Below the pieces are notes generated by a model that saw nothing but the letters and a program-made list of their open reading frames with translations, did not search any database and was not told the DNA's origin. Shown here piece by piece: positions 1-11,681 of a stretch of DNA of 64,000 nucleotides. Positions within the stretch are counted from its first letter, which is position 1. Every line of letters begins with the position of its first letter. The translations under genes were made by a program, and so were the position numbers. The DNA lies in assembly GCF_030272615.1 (NCBI RefSeq), contig NC_081405.1, forward strand, positions 610,261,065 through 610,325,064, given 5' to 3'. Source of the DNA: Cryptomeria japonica. Its lineage: Eukaryota; Streptophyta; Pinopsida; Cupressales; Cupressaceae.

Positions 1-1562
1 TTGTTTGCAGGTACAAATGCTCTTTCTTTGGTTCCTCCTACCTCATCCAAACTGGATAAAGGTTTTATCTCTTAGTACGGTATGCACTTGTCTTAGGATA
101 TGATTAGCCTAAGATCAAGGAGGACAATCCAAGTCATGCATGAACAGAGATAATCCTTGTCTGTTCCGCAAGCAATACTATGGTCGACTTGACCCTTATA
201 TCAAGTCGTTTGCATTAACTTGCTATATAAAATCCATGAAAGGAATACTCAGGTCATCTTGAATCATTATGTCAAGATGCTTGTATTCTCTTCCAACATT
301 TTAAAGCTCAATGATGAAAATAGAGCACTATGGATCGTCATTTCATCTCATCTGTTTATATCTTGCATTCCATTGCATATCATCCATTCACTCATTCATA
401 TCTAGGATTTTTATGCAAAAAGTGACCATTAAAAGCTAGTCTTGGATACAATCACGACCGAGTACTCTGATACATCATCAATGCATCATGCAAAGTCTCA
501 AAAACCTTGCATTCCTCATGGTCATATCATCATCGCATTTAGTTGCATCTTGCATTAAGTACATTCACGTCATTTTAACTTAACATTGCATATAGTTCAT
601 TTTTGACATTAATTTTCATTAAACATTTACATCATTGCATCAATCATAAATAATTAGATTCATTCGTGGGATTAAATTGTCTTTGATTATATTAAGTCAT
701 TTACTAGGCATTCATATAGTGTTGATTATCCATCGTCATTTTATCATCCTTTATCATTTATTATTGCATACATTCATTTATAGTTAAAAAGTGCATTCAT
801 TCATCCATTAACTAAGTATCCTATTATGCTCATTTTAGGATTCATTCACATTGCATTCATTTATCCTTTTTTTAATTGCATTAAGGTGTTGTTATTAAAA
901 CATTAGTTATAGTATCATCACATTATCATTTGTACTTAAAACATATTTAAGCATTTAGAATCATAAATCCATTTGTTTACAAAACATTGGTTCTTAACAT
1001 TTTATATCCATTATGCATATGCATTCATTTAACACATTATCATATACACATTTGTACTTTACATTTTGTTTATCCATATTACATTCATCTAAAAACATCT
1101 AGATGCATATCCATACATAAAAATCATTCATCATTACATTAACATCATCTCATCATTATATTGCAAATAGGAAACACCAAAATCCTGTTCATAAATCATC
1201 GTAAGCATACATCATCATAATGGCATTACATACATAAAGCATTACATCAAAAATCAAACAAATCATACATATATAAACCTGCATTCCTATGTCAGTATCA
1301 TCATCAAAACATGCATATAAGAAACATCTCATCAAATGCATACATGTACATATATCCATCTAAGCCATAACTCATCATCCTGCATAAACATCCATACATA
1401 AATCAAATGCATATCATCAAAATATGGGATCTCCTCATATATCTCATCTCATATATCAGAGTACAAAGAAGTCAACAAAATCGGCTACCAAGAGCCATCC
1501 AAGATACAGTCCAAAGAATAAAAACAATGATACAATACATATATGCATGCAAAAATGCTCTC
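1..1562. other. AT-rich noncoding stretch, internal part of a Gypsy-type element
   Basis: I find no convincing coding frame here. The sequence is AT-rich and full of loose CATT/CATCA repeats. Its position left of an antisense PMD pseudogene, a polypurine tract and an LTR suggests it is the pol-distal internal part of a plus-strand Gypsy-type element whose pol lies left of the window. That is inference. Short open frames here have no domain or composition that supports them. Confidence 0.4.
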
Positions 1563-3561
1563 TCAAATACCACTCTGGCCAGATGTTGTCCCAACACCTC
1601 CACCTGCTCCACCACTAGTGCCTGCACCACCTGATCCATCTCTCCATGGAGACCTCATCAAACCACCACTCCCTCCTACATCCCTTGATCTCTCCCTCCG
1701 CAGTGGACCCATCACACCCCCACTGCTTTGTATCCTCTGCGATCGCTCTGATCTAGCCTACCGCATCTGAGAATAAATGAGAGCTCACTGACTAACTGGC
1801 ACCACCTGCTCATATAAACCCTGCCAGTACTCTATCTCCGCCTGTGCTCACTGCATCTCCCTCATCACCTCCCCCGTAGGCCCCTGTGCTCCTACTCCAA
1901 CCCACACTCTCTCTTGCAGCTCTGCCAATCTCTCCACTGCACTATCCCTCTCCCACAGCACCATCGCCAGCTCTGACTCCCGTGCAAATAGCTGCACATC
2001 TCTAGCTGCCACCTCCACCTCCAAATCCTCTATCTGAGTCTGCAAACGTACTATCACATGATCCCACAGATCTCCAGTAGCTCCCTCCTCGATATCCATA
2101 GCTGCCTCCCCTGCACCACCCTCTCTAGTAGTCCCCTCCCCTCTGTCCATCGGGATCTCTCTCTCCATCCCCCTCCCACTTAGCTGAACTCCTCCTGGTA
2201 TCAATGGTCCCTATGATATCTGTAGAGGCAGTCCACCTCTCCCTCTCCACTGACTCCGCATCCCCAATCCTCCACCACCTCCTCCATCTCCTCCACCACC
2301 TCCTCCACCTCCTCCATCTCCTCCACCACCTCCTCCACCTCCTCCACCTCCACCTCCTCGACCTCCTTCCCTCCTTCGTCTCCATCCCCTCTCATCCTCA
2401 AAAGCTGGGATCGACTCTGCTAGATCCGATATCTATGGGATCAGGTGCGCTACCCGGTACTGCGTATACTCATCTGTCACCCCTGCATCAATGACCCTCG
2501 GTCATATGTCCCATGGTCTCGCCTGTAGTGTCTGGAACTCTGCCAGTGCCTGATCATACGGTAGCACTGGACCCCATGCATACCTCTCCCAAATAACCCG
2601 AGCATACTCTCCTGATCCACTGGGTAGTCCCTGCTGCCATCCAAATTGCTTCATCACTCGTCTAGGCACCTGTCTCTCCACATGGTATGAGGTCCTCCCA
2701 ATGAGGAATCGAGTCATAAACACATAAGGCAGTGCCTCTATGTCATCATCCCATAGCTCACACTCTAAGTATGACTGCCATATCACAGCATCCAGATCGT
2801 CTAAAGCCCACCGCCACCACTCTAAGTTCCCAAAGTAGGGCTAACTCATCATGCCGCTATACATAAACATATATGGCTGGTCTACTGCACGGAATCTAAG
2901 ACTCACTGGTCAAGTCACTGGTAGGTGCTCCCAAGCCTAAATATGCAGCAACGTCATGCCCACTGCTAAGGAACCCCTCCCCTGGTAAACCACCTCATGG
3001 AGCTCCTGGTACATGTGCGCTAGCACGCACGGCCCCCACGCAAATCGGGTCCCCTCGATCATCATCATCTCGATAACCTGTCCCCATCCGATGACCAAAC
3101 CATGTGATTGCCTGTCTGGACACAGAAGACCTCCCACAATACCCAACAAAGCTGCTGGTAGAGGCTCATATAAAGCCACTATATCCTCCCAAGCAATCGA
3201 GTCATCATCAATGAACACATCCTCATCAAAAATCCTCTACACTACAAGAGTCCCCTAGGATCTATCATATGTGACCAGCTCCCCTCGAATCAGAATCCGC
3301 AGGATACGCCACACATCCTCCAAGGTCACTGTCATCTCCCCCTATGCCAAATGGAAGGTGTACGTCTCGCTGTGCCACTGCTCTGCTAGTGCTGTGATCA
3401 AACTATGATTCATACGAATCATGGGCATGTGCATCACCTCATATAGTCCCGTCGAGGCAATGCAATCAATCTTCGCCTATGTCAATCGATCCCACAACCC
3501 CTGTGTCACAGGATGGCGCTCACATAACTGCAACACGCGCAGCTCCTCCTGCACATGGACA
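1563..3561 (-). pseudogene. plant mobile domain (PMD) protein, decayed, one continuous frame
   Basis: Read on the minus strand this is one frame of about 666 codons with no frameshift. It opens with a PMD-like start (HSLITALAEQW, then EMTVTLEDVWRIL at about 3330), continues with GTRFAWGPCVLAHMYQELHEV (about 3030), WWRWALDDLDAVIWQSYLE (about 2790), RRVMKQFGWQQGLP (about 2670), a glycine-rich linker coded by a CCTCCACCT microsatellite (about 2270-2360), and a coiled coil (LQTQIEDLEVEVAARD, about 2040). This matches the PMD family (MAIN/MAIL-like and transposon-borne relatives), whose molecular role is poorly known. About 13 in-frame stops break it; I count nine TAG, four TGA and no TAA. It lies antisense to the flanking Gypsy-type element, between pol and the 3' LTR. 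The N-terminal limit is approximate. Confidence 0.8.
2262..2368. repeat. CCTCCACCT-type microsatellite
   Basis: Trinucleotide-based repeat of CTC CAC and CTC CAT units. In the PMD frame on the minus strand it codes a run of glycine with a few aspartates. Its length is a multiple that keeps the frame, so the domains on either side stay in register. Confidence 0.85.
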
Positions 3562-3835
3562 TTCATCAATCACCATCAGTTGTTTTGTTTTCAAACTTTC
3601 TTAAGTTTAAACCTAGACTATCAACAAATACTTTGATCAAGTATCTTCGGGTCTCAACAGGTAAGCAATCATGGCCACCTAGAGTTCAATAGGTATTTAT
3701 CCTAACAAATGACCTAAGTCTCATCAGGCTGCTATGGTTCAAAACAACTCCCACTTCACATCGCCAACCATCCATCATTGGCATCGGGGAATTAGTCTTC
3801 ATCCAAACTGGGGCATCTCTTTATACTAAGGCAAA

Positions 3836-4103
3836 AGCGCTAGTTTCTCAACAATAGCACTACAACCCTAACAAAAGCGCTCAATTAGCTATACAACAGC
3901 TCTCAAACTACAACTGCACTAAAACAACTACACAGTAGCGCTACTTGAAATCAATAGCGCTCAATTAAGCCCTCAATAGCGCTTATTTAGTAAAAGTGCT
4001 AAAACTTGCATATAATAGCACTATATCAAACCAACAGCACTCAAACAATGGGGCAATAGCACCATTGCGGCGCAGTAGCTCTAGTTTATGGAGCAAAAGT
4101 GCC
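3836..4103. repeat. degenerate 20-bp-period repeat with AGCGCT core, 14 units
   Basis: Cores of the form AGCGCT, AGCACT, AGCTCT or AGTGCT start at 3836, 3856, 3876, 3898, 3915, 3937, 3956, 3978, 3995, 4017, 4036, 4058, 4077 and 4098. Spacings alternate between 17-20 and 22 bases, so pairs recur every 39-41 bases. The flanks are A-rich, often CAATAGCGCTCAA. It lies between the 5' end of the antisense PMD pseudogene and the polypurine tract. No function is evident. Confidence 0.8.
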
Positions 4104-4673
4104 AAAACCGTAGTTCCAACGTTCTTGCTCCGACTTGACTTAGACTCAGCTAAAAACTTATCAAAAATGCATAAAAATTAAATTTTTGAATTTGCATACC
4201 GCTGGTCCATAGTCGTCTGGGCGCTGGAACCGTCGAACTCACTCAAATCTATGCTCGGTGATCGGAATCTGCATCCTAACTGCTACTCGCTCCTCCAAAC
4301 GTCCCTATCAGAACTATGATTTCCAAATGGTCGCGATCACAAATGATCCTGTTTTCACCCCTTTCACCCCATTTATACCCTTCGTCGTCACCATAACTTC
4401 CCCCCGCTCATCGCCGTGGTCCTCGTGAACTTCCTGAGCCCCCCATTTCTCCTTTTTTACCCTGTTCTCTTCTATTTTTCACCCATATGCCTAACTTCTT
4501 CTCTTCTACCACCGTGCTAATTTTCATTCTTTTTCGAGAGATCGCCTGATTTTTCAAAAAAATTCAGCCCATCTCTCGAGGGGGCATACCGCCCATTAAA
4601 TTAACATTTTATGGGGCATTTTCTTCACACCAATTTTTCTTTCTTTGAAACGACGCGATAAACCACACTGTCT
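4104..4673 (+). other. 3' internal end of a Gypsy-type element
   Basis: No coding frame. The last part (about 4575-4687) resembles the same place in the pol-less element at about 26435-26533. Both contain GAGGGGGCATA, then GGGGCATTTTC, then CTTTGAAAC-ACGC, then TGTCTCAAAGAGGGG. This shared 3' end shows the two elements are related even though their LTR bodies differ. Confidence 0.6.
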
Positions 4674-4674
4674 C

Positions 4675-4687
4675 AAAGAGGGGTAAA
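4675..4687 (+). promoter_or_regulatory. polypurine tract (PPT)
   Basis: AAAGAGGGGTAAA lies directly before the LTR start TGTAGTCACA. The same arrangement, AAAGAGGGGCAAAA then TGTAGACATC, is seen at 26520-26534. It would prime plus-strand DNA synthesis of an element running left to right. Confidence 0.8.
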
Positions 4688-6085
4688 TGTAGTCACACAA
4701 ATCTGTCTAGCTTAATTAAATAAATAAACGCTCTTTATTTGATTAAAAATGCACTAGCCATCAGTTAATTAAATTAATATTTAATTAATTCATCTCCAAA
4801 CATTCTTCTATTAATTAAATAAATTATTCAATTTATTTTAATTAATTCATTAAATCAAATTCAAATCAATTAAATAAATAAAATCTATTTATTTAATTAA
4901 ATCCACCTATTCCTCTTTTAAATAAATTAAATAAAATATTTATTTAAATCATTATCCCCACCCCACTTGCATTTTCCTACAAATGCAACCTGCGCTCATT
5001 TATTGAAATAAACTAATTTTATTTTAATAAAAATCCTATTTTCTCTCACCCACCAAATCCACTTGCAAAATCTAATCCCCTTCTAGATTCTTCTAACCCC
5101 TTCCTAATTAGCCTAATCCATCTTCTAATTATTGTCACATTCCTAAGCAAAATGGAGTCACTTCTCAAAGACTCCAAAGTCTTTGAAAAGCATTTAATGC
5201 TTTGTGTGTTCAACAAATTAACCCCCAAAGTCTTCCAAAACCACTAATGGCTCTTACATGACCATTTATGGCTCTTACATAACCATTTATGGTTATTTCA
5301 AACTTGTCTCTCCAAACATTTATTGTTTTGACCATATTCCTCCATTTCACATTTGCACAAGAGTTTATCCATTGGATAAAAGCTTTAATCTTTGAATAAA
5401 GAGTTTATTCATTCAACCAACCTTGACTTTAGCTCCCAAGGTCATATCAAGCATTTAATGCTTATTCTCTCCCCTCTCAACCTATCTCACATTGACACTT
5501 GTCATCCTGGGATTGAGTTGAAAGCCCTCACATGGATTTGAAATCATTCAATCCTGACCCTTGTTGAGATTGCTCAATCTCAACCATCCATTGCTCCATT
5601 TTTCCTATAAATAGAGCCCATTTCTTCATAATCCAGATCCTAAAAACTGGTATGCATTTAAGCTATAGACATTTTAAGAGAGCGTTTTAGCATAATTAAC
5701 TCATGTATTGTCATCTTGGATAAAATAAATCATTTTAGTATCAATAGCTTAGTATTAGCTTTTCATTTCAGATTTGGAGCACAATACTACAATCTCAATC
5801 CTCCATAAGCATCCACAGTGCAAAAAGCTGCTGAGAGTTACACTATTTTGGAAATTGGAGAGGAGAGGAACAAGGGAGAAAGAGCTAAGAGCATGTTAGA
5901 AAGTATTTGGAGATGCCTCATCATATTTGCTTCTTTAGTTAAATATGCTTTTATGTTTTTAGTGTCTCTCTTGGTATGCCTATTTAGATTAGTCTTTGAT
6001 TAAATAACACTAATGATTTTATTGTGTGTCTTGTGTTGTTTTTCTCTTAGACTAACCTTGTCCATTCTGTAGGGCATCACATACA
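4688..6085 (+). mobile_element. LTR of a Gypsy-type retrotransposon (right end uncertain)
   Basis: The LTR starts TGTAG right after the polypurine tract. It is rich in ATTTAATTAAAT runs, holds a good TATA box at 5606, and has a short direct repeat (ACCATTTATGGCTCTTACAT, about 5245-5300). The orientation makes this the 3' LTR of an element whose pol is outside the window. No matching second LTR and no target duplication could be found, so the right end near 6085 is only a guess from an ACA terminus. Confidence 0.6.
5606..5613 (+). promoter_or_regulatory. TATA box of the LTR
   Basis: TATAAATA in the context TTTCCTATAAATAGAGCCC, about 0.9 kb into the LTR. This is a strong plant core promoter match and marks the likely U3/R boundary region of this LTR. 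Confidence 0.6.
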
Positions 6086-6367
6086 TATAAATTTGCAACA
6101 GAAAACACCTATAGCATGAAAATAAGACTCCATTACTTGAAAGAAGACATTACACTGCAAATTTGAAGCTAACCCAGAATTGGAAACCAAGAAATCTAGA
6201 TCATTTTTCACAGAATTATGGAACCATCACAATTGAGAAGAAAACAGGAATAAGAAGAGGAGGGAAAAAGATCATATTTCATCAAAATTTCTCAAGTGTC
6301 CCTTCTTCCCTAATAGAAAAATATTTTCTTTCCTTCCCGTGGAAAATTCTCTCAAAATATCTAATAT

Positions 6368-9300
6368 TTGTTGCAGCTAATTGTAGAACTAAATTCCTCT
6401 TTTCGAGGGCTTTCCAACGGTATACAATACTTGCTATGTCGGACAAAAATAACCTCTCAGACGAATTAAACATGGAATCCAGACCATCATTTAAATTTTT
6501 GGATTTTTCCCTATAGTTTCAACTATATCATTAACTTTGATTTTTCACCTCTTTAACTCCTGATGCCCTGCCACGTGGTACCCTGTGATTCGCTGGGAGG
6601 ATCCACTGGGCACCACCTAGGATGACACCTCATCAATCTACCACTTGTCTACCTCGTCATCACCACTGGACTGCCACTTGTTACCTCGTGGACTGCCACC
6701 TATCGGCCATGTCACCGCCACCTCACTCAGACCCGCCTGCTCACTTGCCACTTGGACTAGCCACATCACATTTTTCCATTTTGCGAAGGGTAACAGACGT
6801 GCATCTTCACTCCATGAAATCACGTGCACTGTTGGATCTCAATGAACCTGCATGCTCTTTAACATCCACTTTTCTGCATGTGCTTTTCGCCATTTCACGA
6901 AGGGTAAGTTCTACACATCTTCCCTTTGCGAATCAACATGCACCATAGATCTTCGATGAACTTGCTCACGAGCTAAGTCACCCTTTCTTTGCAAAACTCA
7001 CCTCGGGAATCATACCTGCGTGGGGTCCACCTAGTCGCCACTTGTCGGCCTCCTTGGTCGCCTCAAGAAATGCACCCGCACGTGTGGGCTTCGACTGGTT
7101 GCCCAGCCAGCACCTTGTGTCAAAATCCCTCAAGGCTTTGACACTATGAATGGGTGAAGCCTTAGTTTTAAACATCATATATTTCATTCTCACCACCAAT
7201 GTGGGATAAATACCTTTTTCCTGGCAATGTGCATTTTGCCTGAGTTTTAATGGCTTTTTCCACTTCATCCATGCAGGGCATTTACCACACCACACTTTAC
7301 ATCTGCAATTTGCATTTGTATAAAAGTTGCATCCCTTCAACTTCAGCCATCATGTGGCAGGAAGGAGGATGTTGCCATTTGCATGTGCCTTAAGAATTTT
7401 AATGGGCTTGTACATTAGCGTGGGAAGAGGGAGGCACCAAACCTATGGTTTGCATTTGCCCGAGGCTTCAACATAGCCTTCCAAACACCACTTCATTCCA
7501 CGCAGGGAAGAGACCACGCAGAGGGGGAGATTGGCATTTGCTTGAAATTGGAAAATTTATTGAATTTCATCCATACTCCACCTCACACGCAGCTACATCT
7601 GCCATCATTGCATTTGGCAAAATCTCCTCTTGAACTCTTCAAAACACCACTCAAGAAAGAGGAGGACTTGGTAGGGGGACAAAACATTTACAGATTTCAA
7701 TTATTGAAGTTTAATGTCTCCCATTCAATGTAGAGAGTATACTGGCAAAGTCATGCTATTTAATTATGCACCTTCCATTTTATTTACTAAAGGTTTCATG
7801 GCCCAAGTGAGGGAGTCTTTGCCTAGAAAGGGTCGTGTTTGCACTTGTATAAAGTTTGCAGCCTTTGCCACATTTCACGTAGGAAGGGAGGCCTTTGGCA
7901 ATACACCTGGCAGTTTCATTTGCTAAAATGTTTCTAATGTGTCTCCTCCACCTTCTACGCCATCTACATCTGCTATTTATATTTTCTTTTAAAGGTTTCC
8001 ATGCAGGATGTTGGGAGGATACCACAGTGAAGGAGGGGGTTGACTAGCATTTCATTTGCCAAAGAGTTTCTGTAGCCTCTTCAACGTTACTACTTCACTT
8101 ATATTTGTCAATTTTACATGGCCCAAGTCCAAAGGTAGAGCCTTGACTTTGGATCACTTCAACATCTTGATCATAACTAGTCTTATGAACTAAACTGTCA
8201 CCACTTGCAAATAATGTTTTGTCCCATATAGAGTTTGCATTTTTCAATCTTGCTAAAGGCACACTTCTTGCTACTGCCTTTGTGCAAACACTAGCTATCT
8301 TCAGCAATTTCACTAGCATCCTCTCAATGCATCTATCAACAGGTGTCTTCTTGATATATTTCTTTTTGAATTTCTTGGGAGCATGCACAAGTGAGGGATC
8401 AGGTTCATTCACTCTCTCTAATTTCCCTCTATTGATGAAGAAACCGTTGTGCTTTGTCTTTGACTTTTCTACTGAAAAAATATTCATCCAGTTCCTCATC
8501 ATCTATGAAAGAGTCCTTTGACTTCAAGTGCATTCTAATTTTGCATTGTTCTCTCCTAGGAAACATGCAAGTACTATACTCCAACTATGGATGTCAATAT
8601 CATTCTGGAATTGCTCAAAGGGCCAAGTCATGAGTAAAATTAATGCACAGGCATTTATCCAGGTCGGGCCCCAAAGTGGGTCCGACTTTTAAAAAAAATC
8701 ATTTTCATGCAACTAAACTTTGAAATGCCTCATGAACCTTAAACATACCTCTGTAATCCATCGGCACCATTTTTGGATCATCAAACTGAGGTTTGCAACT
8801 TTCAGGCACTTGCGCCACATTTTTGCATTTAATTGCAAAGACGTAATTTGCAAACTAGTCAAAACACCTTTCTGGACCTCACCATCTGACAGGGGTGTAC
8901 TTTGATATACAAAAATGAACTCTACCAAGTGGTTTTTCAAGATAAATTCTGAGGGAAGAGATATTAATGGTCAAAGATGACCAACTGGCTTTGTCGACAC
9001 TAAGGACCTAATGAAGTCAATGCGCAAGCAACTCATGATGCCTTTCTTAAAAATATCAAACGATCTCCATAGACCCTCAAACTTGAGACATAAGTACCTT
9101 GAAGTACATATCAAAACTTAGAATACTGAATTCAACCAAAAGGTTGACTGGGTGCAAATGGTGCGCTCATGAATATAGCAACTTTAACTGATATAGCAAT
9201 GAAAGTACAGAACACTGAAACATATGGCTCAAGAAACCCTTTTGAAAACCGATTAAATGGATTGGTAGGAGCTTGAAACTAGAAAAATAGCTTGTCGTTT

Positions 9301-9865
9301 ATACCAACAATATCCCAGAATAAACATTCTGATATCACACTCACTGAGGCAACTTTTACACTTATGCAAAACAGGGCTCTGACTAGCAGCTAAAACAGGG
9401 ACTTGTCAAACCATACAAACTGCAAACAGATTAAGCTTGCTAAATTGAGAAAATGAATTTCTAGAGACTTGAAATTTTGCACGGAGGCACACTTTTATGC
9501 ATAGAATTAAATCCACTTTGAATTTCATCATGATGATCAAGAGGGAAAAAGTTATAGACACTCAAAGTAGGCTACTTGGTAAAATCTACCTTTGCACCTA
9601 AAATGCACTTTCAACTCGCCCCTTGAAATGGGTACCTGATAAACTAATCCAAACTAAAAATTGAGAGTTGCAGAACACCTTATAGGCTAAATGAAATGTG
9701 TACAACAAGTTTCCAAAGCCTTACCCTTTGAAAATCAACTGGTTCCATTTTCCCCTCTCTCTAACTAGGCCACCCAAACTGACTCATTTTATGATCATTT
9801 GGAAATGCAGAGCAAAATTTTGAAATGGGCCTCTCAAATTCACTCAAATTTAATGAGTCCCAACA
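6368..9865 (+). mobile_element. LTR-like block, relative of the solo LTR at 33409-35593
   Basis: Several segments align in order with 33409-35593: CTTTCCAACGGTATACAATA near 6409, a CCACGTGG/CCACTTGTC-rich part (about 6570-7080), ACCAATGTGGGATAAATAC near 7194, and the right end AATTTAATGAGTCCCAACA at 9847-9865. It is longer (3.5 against 2.2 kb), partly because loosely repeated units with CATGCAGG and CATTTGCC signatures recur between 7240 and 8060. The left limit is set only by homology. No matching target duplication was found. Confidence 0.5.
8095..8502 (-). CDS. unrecognised ORF, 135 codons, inside the LTR-like block
   Basis: A lysine-rich frame that I do not recognise. It contains a basic patch (KKFKKKYIKK, about residue 44) followed by VDRCIERMLVKLLKIASVC. 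Reading further upstream on the same strand gives acidic residues in another frame, so the frame may be a truncated piece of a captured gene. There is no clear promoter or splice evidence, and it could be chance. Confidence 0.2.
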   Translation of the reverse strand: MMRNWMNIFSVEKSKTKHNGFFINRGKLERVNEPDPSLVHAPKKFKKKYIKKTPVDRCIERMLVKLLKIASVCTKAVARSVPLARLKNANSIWDKTLFASGDSLVHKTSYDQDVEVIQSQGSTFGLGPCKIDKYK

Positions 9866-9881
9866 GGCTTGTTTTTGTCAG

Positions 9882-11316
9882 AGTTGTGTTCGGTGTGATT
9901 GGGATTGGTGTGAGTCAAGTGAGTGGGTTGATACGTGGGTTCCCCACTATCTAACTGCTTTATCTCAAACAATATCCTTGTCAAACATTGACATGGAAAT
10001 TTCACTTGAGTATGACCGTCTATCAGATCTTGTAAAGCCAGGACTTGTTTTTGCAGTTGTTGCACCGCAAGGGAATGAAAAGAGATCAGAATATTGGTTG
10101 GCACAATGTGTACAGGGAAAACAAAAGATAACACAACCAGTGATAGATGATGACGGGTTCACATATCCTACACATTCAGTTATTGTTGTGGGAACTTGGT
10201 TGCGAACATACATTATTAGAAAGAATGGCATACTTGCATTTGAAGACTATGAGAGACATAAAACCATTATAATGTATTCACACCTTATTATGACTACAAA
10301 TGTCAAGTTGTTGAAGCATCAAGCAAAACCGAAGACCAAAGAGCTATGGACAGTGACCACAGTTGATCATGAAGCAATGCTGGATCTCTTGAGCAAAGAG
10401 ATGACCCTTCAAGCACACTTAAGTAGTAGGTCTTTAATAATGCCTTATTTTTTTTATCATTCATTTCATTTCAAACAATGATCATTATACCTTAATGTTC
10501 AAGTTTTTTACATGTATATTAGGGATGTGTTCAAAATGCAGGTCTATTGATGAACATTTTTTTTGGCAACACAGTTTTTGCATTAACAATAGCAGGTACA
10601 CTCGATATAATCGGAAGGGATGCATTTTTGCAACATGACTTATTATCATGCATTTGATGAGATTTACAATTTCTATTATTAGAGAACATTATTTGACAAT
10701 TTTTGATGATATAATTATCACAAAACCTTTATGCTCATGCAGGTCTTTTTTGATGATATACAACAGTATCACATTATGATTTTTGCATCAAAATAGTGGG
10801 TTTTGTTGATATAATTTGAAGGGACATATTTTTTATGGTATATAATCCCACCTTTTAATTTATTATCATGCATTTCAGTTGAAGTGATTATCATAAAGCC
10901 TTTATGTTTATCCATGCATTTTATGTGTAGACTAACAATTCTTAAAAATACAGGTTCATGCTAGATCATTCACCATTGACAAGACCCTCTCTTGGTGATG
11001 GTACATATTCCTTTGTGCATTAATGAGATAAAATTCTGTGCATAAACATTAAGTCAAGTGAATGTATTTCTATTTAGAAATGACCATATCTACCATCATC
11101 TTCAACTGTGCAGAGAAATGCAGTGAGAAGGGCTTTAATCAACATGCATCTTTCTTCAAAGTTATGCTTGTATACTTTGCAGAGAAACTGGTAAGTTTCG
11201 TAATTATACAATCTTGTATGTCTTAAAAATGTTTCAAATGATCTATTTATAATTTGCCAAACTAATTTGTATTAAGTGTTATAATTTGTTTCTTGTAGCA
11301 CATTCATTCTGCATAA
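9882..11316 (+). CDS. unrecognised multi-exon gene X1, 5' end cut by an LTR-like block
   Basis: I propose exons 9882-10429, 10954-11000, 11114-11190 and 11299-11316, each bounded by GT and AG, with no internal stop. The first exon carries a cysteine-rich start (CVRCDWDWC) and a compact region with VKPGLVFAVVAPQGNEKRS, YWLAQCVQGKQKI, VVGTWLRTYI and HKTIIMYSHL. Joining the exons restores codons at both split junctions and ends in a short exon coding HIHSA and a stop. The protein family is not known to me. A further cysteine cluster (CFCQSC) just left of 9882 may be coding, but the LTR-like block ending at 9865 interrupts the gene there. It converges with X2 across the 360-bp array, so both may belong to one DNA transposon. 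That last point is inference. Confidence 0.55.
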
Positions 11317-11681
11317 AAAGGTTACTTATTTTGGTCTTCATTTATATGCAAACATTGTTGTACGTAAGCTTTTCTCTTAGGACATGAGGATGTCTGATGC
11401 AAATGAAGTGGGATGTTGTATTTGTATATGGATGTGAATTGATGTAACATTTTCATGATGATATACAATGTCCATGAGCAAATTGGTTTAGTTATATTGA
11501 TGATATGCAATGTATCTATACATGAGTACATTGGTGTAGTTGTATTGATAATGAAAAAAAATCATGTTTGCATATCCCTTAATGGATGTCACATGCAAGT
11601 GTAATGGTAATTATGTGTATACAATACATGGAAATATTGATGATCATTATGTGTCTACAGTTTAATTCTTGTTTATCTATA
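11317..11681. other. AT-rich spacer between X1 and the tandem array
   Basis: No gene seen. It would contain the 3' untranslated part of X1. Loose repeats of GATGATATACAATGT and GATGATATGCAATGT occur around 11455-11515. Confidence 0.5.

Noticed and set aside
2125-2494. ORFs rich in Glu/Val, Arg/Trp or Leu/His in the CCTCCACC microsatellite
   Set aside because: They are other frames of the repeat inside the PMD pseudogene.
3836-4103. CRISPR-like regular repeats
   Set aside because: Units are too short and degenerate, there are no unique spacers, and the setting is a plant genome.
4688-6085. A full-length element from this LTR to the next block
   Set aside because: No second matching LTR or target duplication is present in the window.
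8219-8521. Plus-strand ORF of 100 codons
   Set aside because: Overlaps the minus-strand 135-codon frame and looks like its shadow; neither is well supported.
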